NCBI GenBank assembly: GCA_018287875.1
Contig: JAGVVL010000015.1
Coordinates: 1,488,001 to 1,552,000 of the forward strand
Source: Nigrospora sphaerica
Lineage: Eukaryota > Ascomycota > Sordariomycetes > Amphisphaeriales > Apiosporaceae
Length of the DNA stretch: 64,000 nucleotides
Direction: 5' to 3'
Below the pieces are notes generated by a model that searched no databases, had not been told where the DNA came from, and was given only the letters and a program-made list of their open reading frames with translations. The position numbers and the translations under genes are program-made. Below are positions 32,934 through 45,520 of this stretch, one piece after another. Within the stretch, counting starts at the first letter, position 1, and every line of letters begins with the position of its first letter.

Positions 32934-34799
32934 TCATTGCGAGGCTGCCACACACCAGTGGCGATGGAAGGCCCAGGCGCTCTTCTGGCACTCTTTGCTG
33001 CAGTACTTTGTACGGCGGCACCTGCGGCACTTAGCGAATTGGCGCGTGAACTCCTCCCACTTCCCACACTGGTAGTAGGCACATTGCCGAATTCCGCCTC
33101 GCGTGTCGTCCTTGCGGCACAAGTTTCGCATCACTACGCCGGCCCAGTACTGCATGTCGGTGCTGTGGTATCGCACCGTGAATTTCTCCACGAGGGGGAA
33201 GATGTTGAAGTCGTTGGCCAGTAGGTACTCTTCTTCGTGCTCGCGGGGCCCGAGGGACTCCACGGTCACATGGTCGCCGTCGAGCAGCTGAAGCTCCTTG
33301 CCAATTTTGAGCCGCGGTACCAGGTGGCTCTTCTGGAAGTAAGACCGCAAGTTGCAGTACTTGGAAACGTAGGCGAGCAGCTGGAGAGACATCAGGACGT
33401 CCTCCTCCCGCGGCATGGCCGCGAGCGTCTGCGGGTTGGGCGGTAGAGGGCGGTCGAGAAGATACCGAGGAACACTCGAGTGGTGAGGCATGGTGGGCTG
33501 CGGCGTAGCGACGATCGGCCGGTTAGGAGACAGGCCAATGGCGGGCACCGGCGTCGGGGTGGTGTTCGGGAGCGAACCGTCCATAGGGGCACGGTGGGTA
33601 ATGTTGAAAGTGCCGGCATCAGGCACCTCGGATACGGTAGGCGTCGTGAGCTCGAGAGCCGCGCCACCCAGGGTGCTGTCTCCCTCCTCCATGGCGATAT
33701 CTTGGAAACCGACGGCGGGTTGCACCTCGGCGGTGCCCGACATCTCGGCATCCCCCGACTCGTCCGATTGTACGCTCTCGGTGTGCAGGTCGTCCGTGTC
33801 GGCCGTCGAGTTCTGGTGTCTGATCGAGGGCCGCCGGCGTGTGCGTCCATTGGGGCCCGTGGGGGCCGTGGGTCGGACGGCTGGGGACCGAGCCTGGGGC
33901 GGCGGAAGGGGCGTGGTCGGAGAGGCGGGTTGAGAAGTCAGGTTGGCAGCGTTGGGGAACACAGGCACCATCGACGGAAGCCGGTCGGCGTCCCGCACAG
34001 GACGGATGAAGCCATCGGCACCATCTACATTGGGCACGGCAGCAGCCAGCGGCTGGATGGCCGGACGCGAGGGCGAGGCGAAGTTCTGGCGGCTTTCGTG
34101 GCGGTGGGCGTGGTGATGGTGGTGGTGGTGTCGGTGGCTCGGGATACCCGACGACGTTCCCGAGCCCGAAGCTTCGGCTACGCCCTGCTGCTGCTCAGCT
34201 GCGGCTGACGTCGATGCACCTGCATACGCAGCAGCAGAAACGTCGATGGCAGGAGGAGCCTGGCGACGGAATGACCGGTGCTCAAAGTCGAGGCGTCCCG
34301 ACCGATTAGTGAAGGATGATGCCGACTTGGACGATTCGCGGTGGGAGTGGCTCCGGTGGCGGTGGTGGTGTTCCGAAATCTGCTTCTGCTTGGCCTCCTC
34401 GGCCTTCTCACGGCACTTCTCAATCACTTTGATGTAGTTATCGAGGATGGTGGCGATGACGGGAACCATGTCGGCTTCGACAACACGCGTGCGGACGTTT
34501 TCGGTCCCGCGCACTCCGATGTTGACGACGCATTGAAAGGCGAGGTTCCATTTCCACATGTCCATCATGTCTTTGCTCCGGCCCTGCTTCAGGATGCAGA
34601 CCAGCCGCTCGATGCCGCCATCCACAGTCAGGATATCTCTTATGCGTGCCGACGAGGTCGTGAGGTATGCAAGATGGTTGAGCGAGTTGATCAACGGCAG
34701 GGTCGATGTGCAGTCGAGCGCACGGCGGTCGTAGAGGGCCGTGGTGATGCCCACCGACGCCTTGTTGACGTTGGGGATGCTGAAATTGACTTCCCTCAT
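32934..34799 (-). CDS. samB: MYND-type zinc-finger protein SamB / Mub1 homologue
   Basis: A single exon gives 621 aa. The start is the ATG at 34799 (MREVNFSIPN), the family's conserved N-terminus; an upstream in-frame ATG at 34946 adds non-family residues. The N-terminal ~150 residues (ALDCTSTLPLINSLNHLAYL, VDGGIERLVCIL, WNLAFQCVVNIGVRGTENVR) form an armadillo-like helical domain. The middle is a His- and Ser-rich low-complexity region with two conserved stretches (EEDVLMSLQLLAYVSKYCNLRS and LGPREHEEEYLLANDFNIFP). The C-terminus carries a complete MYND finger: C573, C578, C591, C594, C600, C604, H612 and C616. In yeast Mub1 pairs with Ubr2 and Rad6 to ubiquitinate Rpn4; in Aspergillus SamB affects hyphal growth and septum placement. 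The exact role here is inferred from these. Confidence 0.95.
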   Translation of the reverse strand: MREVNFSIPNVNKASVGITTALYDRRALDCTSTLPLINSLNHLAYLTTSSARIRDILTVDGGIERLVCILKQGRSKDMMDMWKWNLAFQCVVNIGVRGTENVRTRVVEADMVPVIATILDNYIKVIEKCREKAEEAKQKQISEHHHRHRSHSHRESSKSASSFTNRSGRLDFEHRSFRRQAPPAIDVSAAAYAGASTSAAAEQQQGVAEASGSGTSSGIPSHRHHHHHHHAHRHESRQNFASPSRPAIQPLAAAVPNVDGADGFIRPVRDADRLPSMVPVFPNAANLTSQPASPTTPLPPPQARSPAVRPTAPTGPNGRTRRRPSIRHQNSTADTDDLHTESVQSDESGDAEMSGTAEVQPAVGFQDIAMEEGDSTLGGAALELTTPTVSEVPDAGTFNITHRAPMDGSLPNTTPTPVPAIGLSPNRPIVATPQPTMPHHSSVPRYLLDRPLPPNPQTLAAMPREEDVLMSLQLLAYVSKYCNLRSYFQKSHLVPRLKIGKELQLLDGDHVTVESLGPREHEEEYLLANDFNIFPLVEKFTVRYHSTDMQYWAGVVMRNLCRKDDTRGGIRQCAYYQCGKWEEFTRQFAKCRRCRRTKYCSKECQKSAWAFHRHWCVAASQ

Positions 34800-34875
34800 T
34801 CTGTCGGTTTGGATGCCGTTCGCACGATCAGCAGACAAAGGCAATCCGGCCGAAAGGGGCGATGACAACCAGCCG

Positions 34876-34890
34876 CTATAGTATATAAGG
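34876..34890 (-). promoter_or_regulatory. Possible TATA element upstream of samB
   Basis: On the minus strand the sequence CCTTATATACTATAG lies about 80-90 nt upstream of the ATG. The position and sequence are compatible with a TATA box. Many fungal genes lack one, so this is tentative. Confidence 0.3.
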
Positions 34891-37800
34891 ACGACGGCAG
34901 AGGGAGGGAGAGAACCCGGGTGGGCGTTTTTGCCGAGCAGGTACAACTCTTGGCCGTTGGGATGATGGCGTAACTTTGGAGAGGTTAATGCCGAGAGTTC
35001 ATGCGGCCTGGGAACGGAGGAAAAAAGGTCGCGCCGGGTGCGTTGGTGGACGCAGGCGCAGGTCGGCCTCGATCAATGCGATACGGTGCAGATCGGTTCG
35101 ATTGTCTGACGGTTCCGATTGTCGGTTAAGTAAACCGTAACAATGGGCGGGAGTCGGTTACTTCCAGTGTGGCAGGGTGAGGTGGCGGGAAATTGACAGT
35201 CTAGCGTTGACGGGCAGTGGAGACGCCAGTGGGAGCCGATGGCGATGTTCGCATGCCAGGTGGGTGTTGTGTTGTGTTTGACGACGGCGGCGGCGTCTCG
35301 GATGACGCTTAAGGAGCTGGCGGCTGAGGCAGCGAACACGGCCGCTCTCTTGCTTGTTTGTGTATGGGTATCTGCTCTCGTCGTCTCGGGGTGGTCGGGA
35401 GTTTGCAGTGCGTGATGCAGTCGGGGTCGACGTTTGGTGGCCCCGATTACCAGATGACGATGGCAGATGGATGACCACAATGCCTCTGACCGCCTCCCAA
35501 TTCCGCAGAGTAGCACTGGCTCGCTCTTCCTCGCGCGCACGCGCGCTCTGTTTTCCTCGCAGGACCCTTTCTCGACGCTGATGGAAAGATGCAACGGGAA
35601 CCGGGCAGGACAAAGCGCGGCCCGACGTTCCCTATTTCCAAAAGACTCAGGAAAGGAGCGAAACAACACCCTCCATCAAGTTGCCGATGTGGGCGACGGC
35701 AGCGACAACGACGATGACGGGGCGGGAGGGAGGTCGAGGTTCGTAGGGGTTGAAGGTGGCTGGATTCCGTCGTCAGGCTAGGTCGAGTCGTGGATGCAAG
35801 CAGGATGAATGAAGGGGGAGGTGTTGGAGGTCGTAAATTGGTTTGATTACGAACGAGGCACTGAAATAAACGCCCTTGGGGTTTTGGGATGGGGGCGGGT
35901 GGTTAGGGAAGGGACAGGGAGCCTGAAGAACCTTAAAGCTGTCGGCTGGGCCGCTCTGGGTGCTGGGGCGCCGGGCCTGGCACTGTCATATTTTTTTCTC
36001 ATGCTGGCCTGGGCATTGCTTGAGGTCAGGGTACGGCAGTACCTACGGCGCCGACGGCCATCCTCAAGGTACATCAGTCACACAGTGAGCGCTCGGGTCT
36101 GACCGCACTGCCTCACCCCGGTCCCAGGGGGCCCAGCAATCCATCCATCCATCCATCCCCATCGTGGATTGCCTCTGCGACGCCCAGAGTCACCACCACT
36201 GACGCTGCTCGACAGGCTGCCGCCCGCCTACATGGCGCATCCATCCACATACTTCAGAGGCTGTCCGGCCGTTGTAGCTGAGGTCAAGTTAGCTGTTGTA
36301 GTTGTACCCCCTGTATCCCGCCCGCGCGACCGGCCTTACCGACCACCGCCCGTAGGTCCGTAGGTCCGTTCTAGGAGGCATAGGTATGATGTAGGCAACG
36401 TAGGCGTAGTAGCCTCCAGGCTGATAGGTACCTAAAGCATGGACCTATTGCTACGTAAGGGCGGCTCCGTACCCGGGATGAGGTATACGCACCCACATCC
36501 TACCTACCTCCTCTACGAAGAAGAGGTGCGAATGGAAGTACAAGTGCATATGCATCAATCGCCTTGGGGGTTCTCATACCCAAAGGGCATGCGAGTGCTA
36601 GGGGATGGAAATCCCATCGGATCCCATCCCCTCCTCATCGTTTTTGTCGCAACCATCCTCCTCCCCCCTTGTCCCCTCCCCGCCGTCATGTCTGTACTGA
36701 ATCCCTGGAGTAGGTCATCTCGGCGCTGGGCTGGCGGTTGCAGCACGGTCCCGCTGCTGCAGCCTAGGGGCTCGTTCGGAGGGATTGGCGACCTTTTTTC
36801 CTTTTCTTCCCTCTATGCAGCACCTATCGCAATCCTAAGTGGGAGCTAAGAGCAGTTCGCTAGCTTACCCGTTGTCGTTTTTAAGATTGCAAGCATGCTC
36901 CAAGAAAGCACCATTCCCATCAAGGTAAACAATAGATGCGACGAGAAAGAGAGGGCACGTGCGTGCGTGGAAGACGAGCGAAAGAGACGGGAGCCCGTCA
37001 ACGGCAACCGTGGCGCCCATTTTGACATAACCTTCGGCTCTCCTGGATGCTCAGGAATTACTGTCGCAGATATCTGGCCGTTCCTGTTTCTCGGGTGGCC
37101 GGTTTCAATGACTTACCTAACGACCGCATTCCCCATACGGTTCATCCGCCGCTCGCGCGCTCCGGTCCTGGGCCGGGTTGTCCTTTCAGAAGCGGCGCCA
37201 CAGCCACATAAGAAGAGGTGCCCCCATGTCCCGTGAGACGATGCGCACTCCCTTCGGGGGCGCACGAAAAAGGAAGACGAACCGGTGTAGTAGCTACGTG
37301 TGCAAGCGGCGCGTCACGACCCCGACAGCCTCCTCTGCCTCCTTGGGGCTTTTCTGCCGCAGAGGCGCCTCGAGTTCGTCGAAAGACGGGCGAGTCGTGC
37401 TCCTCTACCCGACTGCTCAGACAGGCCTCGGTGGCAGCCACCAACAGCCACTAAATGTCCCCTACCTCTCCACTAGTACCGGCAAGAGGGCGGCCGACTG
37501 CACCATTGCTTCTATCAAGCATCCAGTAGCGCAGAGCGTCGCGTCAACAGACGGGCCGGGACCCTGCCTACGGACATACAGATCCTTTGTCGGGGGCCCA
37601 TCCCGCCCATCTGGCAGAGGCCCGCCGGTCTGAAGGGAGAGGTATGCATGTGATGGAGGTAGTTGTCGCCATCGCCGGCCTTTCTGTCTACACTACGGCA
37701 TGGACGGTGTAGAGCCTGATCATCCCAATGGTGACGGGCGTGGCCACCGCCCTTAGCCGCCCCCCTTGATTTGTAACGCAGGCGGTCGATCGATGCATCG

Positions 37801-39299
37801 ATGGGCGTGGAATCGAGGTAAGCCAACGGCAGCTCCGGTCACGGTCAGGCGGGAGGCCGATGGAATATCACAAGAAGCGGTAGGTCAGCTTTGATGACGA
37901 CCCCAGGCGGTTCGATATCCACCATGACGAGTTGGCCCGGGACCCAGGAGAACTGAACAAGACTCGGCGAGTCTGTGAGCCTGGACGAGCCTGGGAACCA
38001 ACGGGGTTCCTCTCGCCGGACGCAAGACAAGAAACCCAGCAAGCCTGTTGGCGCGCGAGGTTGCTCCCCATGTCTTAGGCGCGACATCTGCCAGTTGACA
38101 GTTGGACGGACAAGTCTCGCGCCGTGTCTCTCGTGCCTTGTAAACGTCCACCGTACTGTGCGACGATGTACCTCGGGTCGCCGTGCTGGAGGCGGGGGCC
38201 CTCGCAGGGTTTCTCACTCGCTCTGTTTTTCCACTCCTCCTCGCTCGCAGGCCCTCTGATACGCTCCGCTCTCCGCCCTCATCTGCAGCCTGCCAGACCC
38301 TTATTTTCCCGCCTGTGATAGGTAGCCCACCTGATGTCTGCGATTGAAGGACGTAGGCATGCACTCGGAGACGAGCAATGACACGGCGGTCGGCCCGGGG
38401 CTGGCCGGCCACACGACGCTGGGCTCGGACGGGCAGCCCGCTACCACGGTCTTCGTAGACATCCACGTTCAGGCGGGACAATGGGGAAGCTTTTGCGGTT
38501 CAATGCGGAGGAGGCTTGGGGAGGCAATGGGGGGGAGGCGAAAAAAATGGTGGCTCGCATCTGTTGCCCATGCAGAGGTCAGTCTCGACTGGATCGGCGT
38601 GACCACCACACACACGCCTGTCCGTATTGGGGGGACGATGGAGAGAAAGAAACCTCACATTGCCTCCCCCACCGGGCAAAGCAGAATCCACCATCATCGT
38701 CAAGCATCGCCTGTCCCTTGGACCCCCCCTTCCCCCAAAGGCCGCGAGTCTGATCTGCCTGCCTGCCTATTTCGCCTGCCTGGAAGTCTCCGTCGATTGC
38801 CAGCGCGCCAACCACCTTGTTGGCCTGCCATTTCGACGGCGAAAGGAAGCCAAGTGGATTCTCATCTGATCTCAGCTTCTTGGCGCTGCTGCCACACGCG
38901 CTCCGGCCATGCCTTAATGGCATGGAGCGACATGGATATTGTCTCAATCTGGTCATCCCCCTCCCCTCCGCTCCGGCTCATCTCGTGCCCTCTCTGCCCT
39001 TCGCCAGCCGTCGGCTCGACTCGTATGCACACACGCCTGCACCGCGGCCGTACAAGTTTTCTAATGCCGAACTCGCCCGCCGTGCTTCCCCGCCTCGCAT
39101 GAGCTTGCCTGTTCTGTCTCCTCATCTGAACCTCTCGCCATACGTCGTCGCATTTGTTCGTATAGCAAGCACCCATGGCGAAGGCGTGCCCTCCACCCCT
39201 CTCCCTCTCTCTGTGTCGGACCGGTATACTTCCTGATGGGTACAGCTGTGCTGGTGCGTGGGTACGGGTACCTCGTGCGTGTGTAAGGGATCCATAGCC

Positions 39300-39317
39300 G
39301 GGGGGGGGGGGGGGGGG
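39300..39317. repeat. G18 homopolymer
   Basis: Eighteen consecutive Gs. Such a run can form quadruplexes and is a common assembly error site. Confidence 0.9.
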
Positions 39318-41860
39318 CCACGCTGTGGGCGGTTTGGGCAGTGCCAGAGAGAGAATCCCAGTCTTTTGGGATGCCGTCCCGTCAGGTGCACGACGGCGAC
39401 TCGTGCCATCCCGGCGTCGGTCCGCCTATCATTTGGTGCCAACACTTGCCAACGGTGCCGTACAAGCATGGCTTCGGTCGTCGTCGGCACTGTCAGCAAG
39501 CACGCACACAGACACACACAACCACAGCACGGCCCGGCAAAGCCCGGCACGTAACCAGGCCTGGCTGACGACCAGACGTCCAGACGGTGCTCGAGGGAGC
39601 CTGGCCTCTGCTTCACGCATGGATTGCTTGGTATCTGGAGGGAATGGGGCCGCTGGGAGGAGGATACCGGACCCCCCGGCGGCTTGTCCTTCGATTGGCA
39701 GACCACACATCGCACACAGTCCCCAAATGCTGCGTATGCACACTACTGCGCGCTCGGCGTCAAATTTATATTCAGCACGGGAGGCCAAAGCCTGAGCTCG
39801 GCATGGCGTCGTCAGCGGGCCGAACGCTTCCCCAGTCCCTTCGAGATTGCTGCTCTGACGACGGAAACATGCCGACTTGCGTTGCTGTATGCATTCTTCC
39901 CCTGCCGGACCGGCATGCTTGCCGCCTACGCCTCGTCGTCGCTCTCGCCCTCCCAGGTCGAGATAGCCGGTGTCGCTAGGTGTTCAAGCAGGATGATAAA
40001 GAAGGCCGTGAAGGGGGGGACGGCGTGCGCCTTCGAAAGCGGTCAAGCCAGCCCGTCCGTCCCAGGTCATCCCCGTTTCAGACAGCCCCAACAGAATGGC
40101 CGTTCCTGCAGGACGACATGCCCGCATTGCCTTGTCTCTGCTGGCCCGACCGGCCATCCCTGCCACCTTGACGGCACACGCGAGGGCCTCGTGGAGACTG
40201 GAGATCGGGCTTTTTTCAGTGCCAGAGACGCCAGTGGCAGGACGTGGTACCAGCTCGCCCTGACACAGGCTCCCTTCCCCAGGCCCGGACGAGAAAGGCG
40301 CCAAGTGGGTAAACCTATGATGTAGTGGTTTTGGGTGCATGCCATACCACCCGGGGCCACGCTGGCTGCAAGACATGTCTGTGGTCCGTAACCGGTTGAC
40401 GGCGGCATCGTCGTGGCCATCAATCCGTTCAACACGCAGATCCATGTGCTTCGGCCCTCGGGGGGAGATGCCAAGTACTTGGTTACTGAAATAGCGCGGC
40501 CGCGGTCGCCGTAGACGACACGGTTCGTCTGGAACACACGGGGCCGAAGGTGTTGTTCCTTGGACGGCGACCGCAGTTTGGGCCGGCGTTGGTTGCTTCG
40601 CTCACAGCGGCCCATCCCTCGACTGGCCCATTTTGACGCCCGTCCAGCCTTTGCCTCCGCCCACCACCAAATACCTATGCAGAGTATGTACCCATGAGGT
40701 AGGTACTTGGGCAGACAGGTTTGCGGGCGGGGAAATGGATACGCAGTAGGGGCGTATGTACGACATTGCCAGGAGCGAGCGCCTCTTCGACAGCCACCCG
40801 CCCATACTCACACATCTGCACGTTGACCATGTACTCGATCATGTACTTCCATGCATACATAAGCATAGGTAGGCTGAACGGTTAGGCATGGTATGCCCGC
40901 ATCCCCTGGCGTCAGGTGGCGCGTATGCATCAGCCAAACCCCCAAGACAAGTGCCCATTTCGCGAACTGAGGCGGCGCCGGGCGGGCGTCATTCTCTCTG
41001 GGCCTCCAGGTCGGTGTCTCACGGAGAGCTGTTGGCCAAGCGCAGGGCCGCTAGGCCGGCCGAGCAAGCCACCCATCCTCGAACCGTGCTGTACAGAGCC
41101 CGGCTGACATCAGGAGGGTCGCTCGGGATCGATCTACTCTCGCACTTTTTTGGTATTTGCCTCCGATCTCCCCCCTTCCTCGCGTCCCAGGAGTATGACC
41201 AGTATGCCGTTGGAGGACTTCGTAGAAGGCGGTTTCCGTACCTCTCAGTTCCTTCCCTTCGGCGCGGCTCGGGGGGTTGTTGGCCTGTATGGCACTGTGG
41301 GTATTGGGATCTTATCCTTGGCACAGATGGGCAGCAGGGCAGGCTACGAATGGCGCGAATGCATAAGCCCTCCCTGCCGGGGTGCTCGGTACTTTGTACC
41401 CTCGAGGTTGTATTCGTGCAATACTTCGGCCAGCGTCGCGGCAAGTGGGGTCTGCCTGTCTTCCCGAGCCGCCTGAAGCGCCAGAAAGGACGTGCCACTG
41501 GATAGACTGGATAGGTAGGCACCCAATCCCCCCCCCCCCATGCTCGCAGACAGCGGCAGGAAGAAGCACCGACGAACGTGCCATGCAGACGAGCAATGCC
41601 ATGGAACTTTTCTTTTGTTCGGGCGCCCCGCCTGGAGAACCGGGCAAAGCACTTCGCATCCCGTTCGCATGGAAACGCTGGCCCGCCACGCACGAATTCT
41701 ACGTGTACAACTACATGCTTTACCTTGGCTCGTTCACGCCGCTGCAATTCAGGCGGGCAGCAACATCGATGTGGGATGCGGTCGGATGGTAGATTCGGCC
41801 CACAGCCTTGCTAACATGAAACACCACTCGTCTCGGCATGAGGGGCTGGGCACTCCAGCG

Positions 41861-41874
41861 TTTTTTTTTTTTTT
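41861..41874. repeat. T14 homopolymer
   Basis: Fourteen consecutive Ts in intergenic DNA. Confidence 0.9.
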
Positions 41875-44356
41875 CCCGCGCTCCATCTGTACCTCCGACA
41901 TTTAGCCCTGTTCCAGCCTTTGGCAACGGCACGGCCATTAGGGTATAGGCAGGCAGGCTCGTCTCGAGTTGCCTTGCTGTCGCAAAGCCGCCCTCTTAGC
42001 CACGTGACGCCACGGAATGTAAATTCCCATGCATCGGTAGCTTCCGCAGTGGCCCGGCCCCAAGATCCCCGTTTGTAGGCAATGCAGTTGCAGGTACACC
42101 CTCCGCGGAAGATGCCACTCGGCTGCGGGGTGGCACGAAGCGGACGAAGTCCCTCGTACCCACGGACGGCGGGAGCCACGAGTATCAACGAAAAGCTCAT
42201 TGCTTACCATGTCGAGTGCACAGCAAACCCGCCGGTCCCCAGTGGGCCGCGGACGAACGCGGGCTTTCATGACTACGGGGGCTCGGCTCCTCCTGAAAGT
42301 CAATACATAACGGGCATCACTCTCTAAACGATGGATTGGTCCGTGTGTACTTGTTTTGCCTGGGTTTGCATGAACCGTAGCTATGCACCGGCGAGCAGTG
42401 GCCGAGCACGAACGGCACTGCTCATCATCACACGGTGGGTGCCGGGACCAATGGGGTCGGTACTTTGTGGCCGAGCCCGGGAAACGACTACGAGGGTGCC
42501 AAGACCCCCGCGAGGAGATCGACGCAGGCCGGATTGAGCGTGTCCTTGAGTTGTAACATCATAGCTATGCACGGCTGTAGGGGGCAACGCGGGCAACGGG
42601 GACATAAATCGGGTTGATGGTCTAAGTGATGTGTTTTGTCCTGGCGCGAGACCGCCCTTCTCCATCTTAGCCGGATAATAAATTACAATGAACAAACATA
42701 TCATGGTAGTGTGGTGATACGATATCAAAGGTATTCACCCCGTTTGGAAACGAGGGCTATACTAGCACTGGGTGTCGGGGGAACGGAACTCGTTTACTCG
42801 AGATTATGACCATGGAAAGGAAAAGACAAAACAACCAGCAGTGGGATAAAACAATGTTCACTGGGTGCGTTCTCTTTCCATGGCTTAGAAGTGCCTCTGG
42901 GGCTCACGCGGCCTGAAGTGTTTGCATTCCTGCCGCACGGGACAAACATCTCAGCCTGGTAAACGAATTCTCGCTCATGGCCGGGTTTTCATCCAGAAGT
43001 CCCTGCCCGAGACCACGGGAAGACGCATGACGGACCGCCTGTACGCGGCAAGGTAGTGTCGAGAAACGGGGTTCGGATGGGTTTGCCGAATCGGTGCCGC
43101 ATAGTTCCCCCGACTTTCGTTAAGCATAGATGGGGGTGGCCCCGGGGCGAGGCGCGCAGGGTCAAGGGCGGAAGAGGTATCGGCCGCCTCTAACACGAAT
43201 CTTACGGCAACGGCCAGGGTATGGTGGCCGTCCGGGTTCGTGATCTACGGTCCATATTCTCGTAAACGTCGATGTCGAGGGATGTGACTGACCCTCTGCC
43301 GAAGGTGGTTGTAGAACTAGGCTGCCAAGCCAAGTTTCAAGCCCCTATATAAGCACAACTCCTATAACACGCGATCTCCAGGACGTCATCGCGAGAAAGC
43401 CCGCTTGCGATGAAAAGACCAATGTGCGTGTCATCTACTGCGTCCGGGAGCATACCAGTACCACGATAGATCCACTGAAGGTTCAGCAAGGAGAGCTGAT
43501 TGCCTAGCCCCTATGGGAACCGACATTCTGTGCTGTGACCCCTTGTCTCGTTGGACTCCGCCCTGGGAACCCTCCTGGCAAGTCAGGGTCCCAGCATAAG
43601 CACCTGAGAAGGATGCGAGACTGAACTCCCCCATGTATCATGGAGACAAGATATTAACAACTATATGGTTTATAGATCTGCGGCACAGGCCGTGCTGAGC
43701 TGAGGCAGTAAGAAGCTATCTTCAGAGCTGGGTCCAAACAGTGTGTGTTGGAAAGGCACGAGCGGTGCTGATAGCACGGGGAAGCCCAAGTTACACCAAT
43801 GGCAGGAGAGCGTGGCCACAGGAGGGCTACGGGTGTGTGACGTGGTTAAAGAAAAAGGGCGCGAAAGGGGCGGAGAGATCTTGCGACGGCCAACTGATAG
43901 CTGGTATATGTGGACCTAGTGTACAGGCCGTGTGGTATGAGCACTACCTGCCCCAATGCCTCGAGAACAAGAACCTGCGATTGCTGCCCTGAGGGGCTGG
44001 TCGTAATGAAGTGGCGGACCCCCAGGTTTGACGAGGTGGGCCTCGTAGATGAACACAATGGGACGTCACATACGAGGTTGCCATTCCCCGGGCCACAATC
44101 CTTTCTATCGTTTGATCGGCAACAGGCGAGTCTCGACAGAACTATATCGCAAGGCGATCAGCAAGACCGGCTTCGAGGGAAGGACTTCTAGCGATGGCGA
44201 TCCTATTGCGAAGGCTCCGTAATACCGTGTGAGTAGTTAGGATCCGCCCATTGGGACGTTTCACGTCGAACTGAGAGCGCAGAAGGCCGCATCTTGTAAC
44301 GAAAGTTTGATTTAATATATGCTCGCCCAATCTTTGTGTTATTCCTAGGGGATCGA

Positions 44357-45520
44357 CTAATCGCCAGTAATCTTGGCGTGCCTGAAGTATTTCATACCAA
44401 CCCAGGCCGTCACGACCCATACCCAGGCCATGATACACGTCAAGATCATCAAGGCGGGGTAATAACCTACGATGGGGAGTGTCGGGTCGTCTTCGAACTC
44501 GGGGGGCGCATACGGCGTAGTCCCGACATCCCAAGCCCAGCTCCAAACCCCAAAGCTGCTGCCCATACCCACGACAAACACAACCCAGGTGACGATAAGG
44601 ATGACCCATCCCCACCACTCCGTCTCGCCGTAGTCGTACTCGGCATCGGGGACGGGCAAGGGCGAGGCCGTCAGGCCCTGCAGCGACAACGGCGACTTGG
44701 TGTGCTTGACGGAGCGGCGCCGCTGGAGGGAGACGGAGGTTTTGCGGGCGGGCTTGGGGAAGTAGGACTCGGAGCCCGACGAGATGGAGGACAGGCCGGG
44801 GCGGACGGGGCGCGACGGCAGCGTGAAGGCGTCCTCGTCGTCGGTGGTGGAGGCGTAGGACCGCGTCGGGCTGGCCTTGCGAGGCTCGGGCGGGGCCCGC
44901 GAGGGCGGCAGGCGCTGCTGGGGCAGGTCGGCGCGGTGCCCAAAGCCGTCCATCGAAGGGCGCGGCGAGTGGTCCGAGATGCCGAGGCCGAGAGGTGAGG
45001 CGACGGTAGCGGGCGCGGCGGCGGCAGGAGCGGGCGCGGGCGCGGGGGGCGGGTCGACGGTGACGCTGTTGGCGACGATGACGGGGGGAGACGGGGGGGC
45101 CGGCGGCCCGGCAGCGGGATCCATGTTGGAGCTCGTGGCCAGCGGTTTCAGTTCGCGACGCTCGCGCTGGGCGCCGCGCCCCAGCAGAGCAACCTTCCGC
45201 AGCGATCCCTTGCGCTTGCGCGTCTTGAGCAGCGGCTGCTGCTGCTGCTGCTGTTGCTGCTGCTGGGGCGACTGCTGGGCGAGGGGGGCCAGTGCGCGCG
45301 GTTGCTTGTTCAGCGCATCGTCGGCAATGTCGATGTGCCGCGACTCCTTGGGGGCGGCGGGCTTGTGGGTATCGGCGGTGCGCAGGAAGGGCCACTTGGA
45401 GAGGATGCCGCCTCCCGAGCCGCTTCGTCTACGGCTGGGGGCGTTGAGACTCGGCTGGGCCGGCGGCGCGGCAGCAACCGGTGTCTGGGATGGGGGTTTG
45501 TCTTCCATGCTGCTGAACAT
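44357..45520 (-). CDS. Uncharacterised two-TM protein with polyglutamine tract
   Basis: A single exon; 387 aa from the ATG at 45520 (MFSSMEDK, with A at -3). In-frame ATGs also exist at 45616 (419 aa), 45583 and 45508, so the start is uncertain. The first ~290 residues are disordered-looking: proline, serine and alanine runs, basic patches (SLQRRRSVKHT) and a glutamine run encoded by CAG/CAA repeats (plus strand 45230-45265). The conserved-looking part is C-terminal. A hydrophobic Trp-rich segment EWWGWVILIVTWVVFVVGMG is followed by a Pro/Asp-rich loop and a second segment, PALMILTCIMAWVWVVTAWVG, ending in a short basic tail. This suggests a small membrane anchor with a long cytosolic N-terminus. 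I do not recognise a function. A 338-aa plus-strand frame here is a shadow. Confidence 0.7.
   Translation of the reverse strand: MFSSMEDKPPSQTPVAAAPPAQPSLNAPSRRRSGSGGGILSKWPFLRTADTHKPAAPKESRHIDIADDALNKQPRALAPLAQQSPQQQQQQQQQQPLLKTRKRKGSLRKVALLGRGAQRERRELKPLATSSNMDPAAGPPAPPSPPVIVANSVTVDPPPAPAPAPAAAAPATVASPLGLGISDHSPRPSMDGFGHRADLPQQRLPPSRAPPEPRKASPTRSYASTTDDEDAFTLPSRPVRPGLSSISSGSESYFPKPARKTSVSLQRRRSVKHTKSPLSLQGLTASPLPVPDAEYDYGETEWWGWVILIVTWVVFVVGMGSSFGVWSWAWDVGTTPYAPPEFEDDPTLPIVGYYPALMILTCIMAWVWVVTAWVGMKYFRHAKITGD

Larger units (their letters stand above)
34800..44356. other. Gene-poor region of about 9.5 kb
   Basis: I recognise no protein, RNA or transposon. Open frames up to about 250 aa occur on both strands (for example 38344-39102, 39624-40325 and 41019-41747), but they overlap each other and show no domain, membrane or codon pattern that I can support. 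Homopolymers are present (G18 at 39300-39317, T14 at 41861-41874). TAGGTA-type motifs recur at about 36425, 40693 and 40865. GC content falls between about 42550 and 44350. Confidence 0.55.

Noticed and set aside
38344..39102. 252-aa plus-strand open frame in the gene-poor region
   Set aside because: Low-complexity composition, overlapping frames on both strands and no recognisable family.
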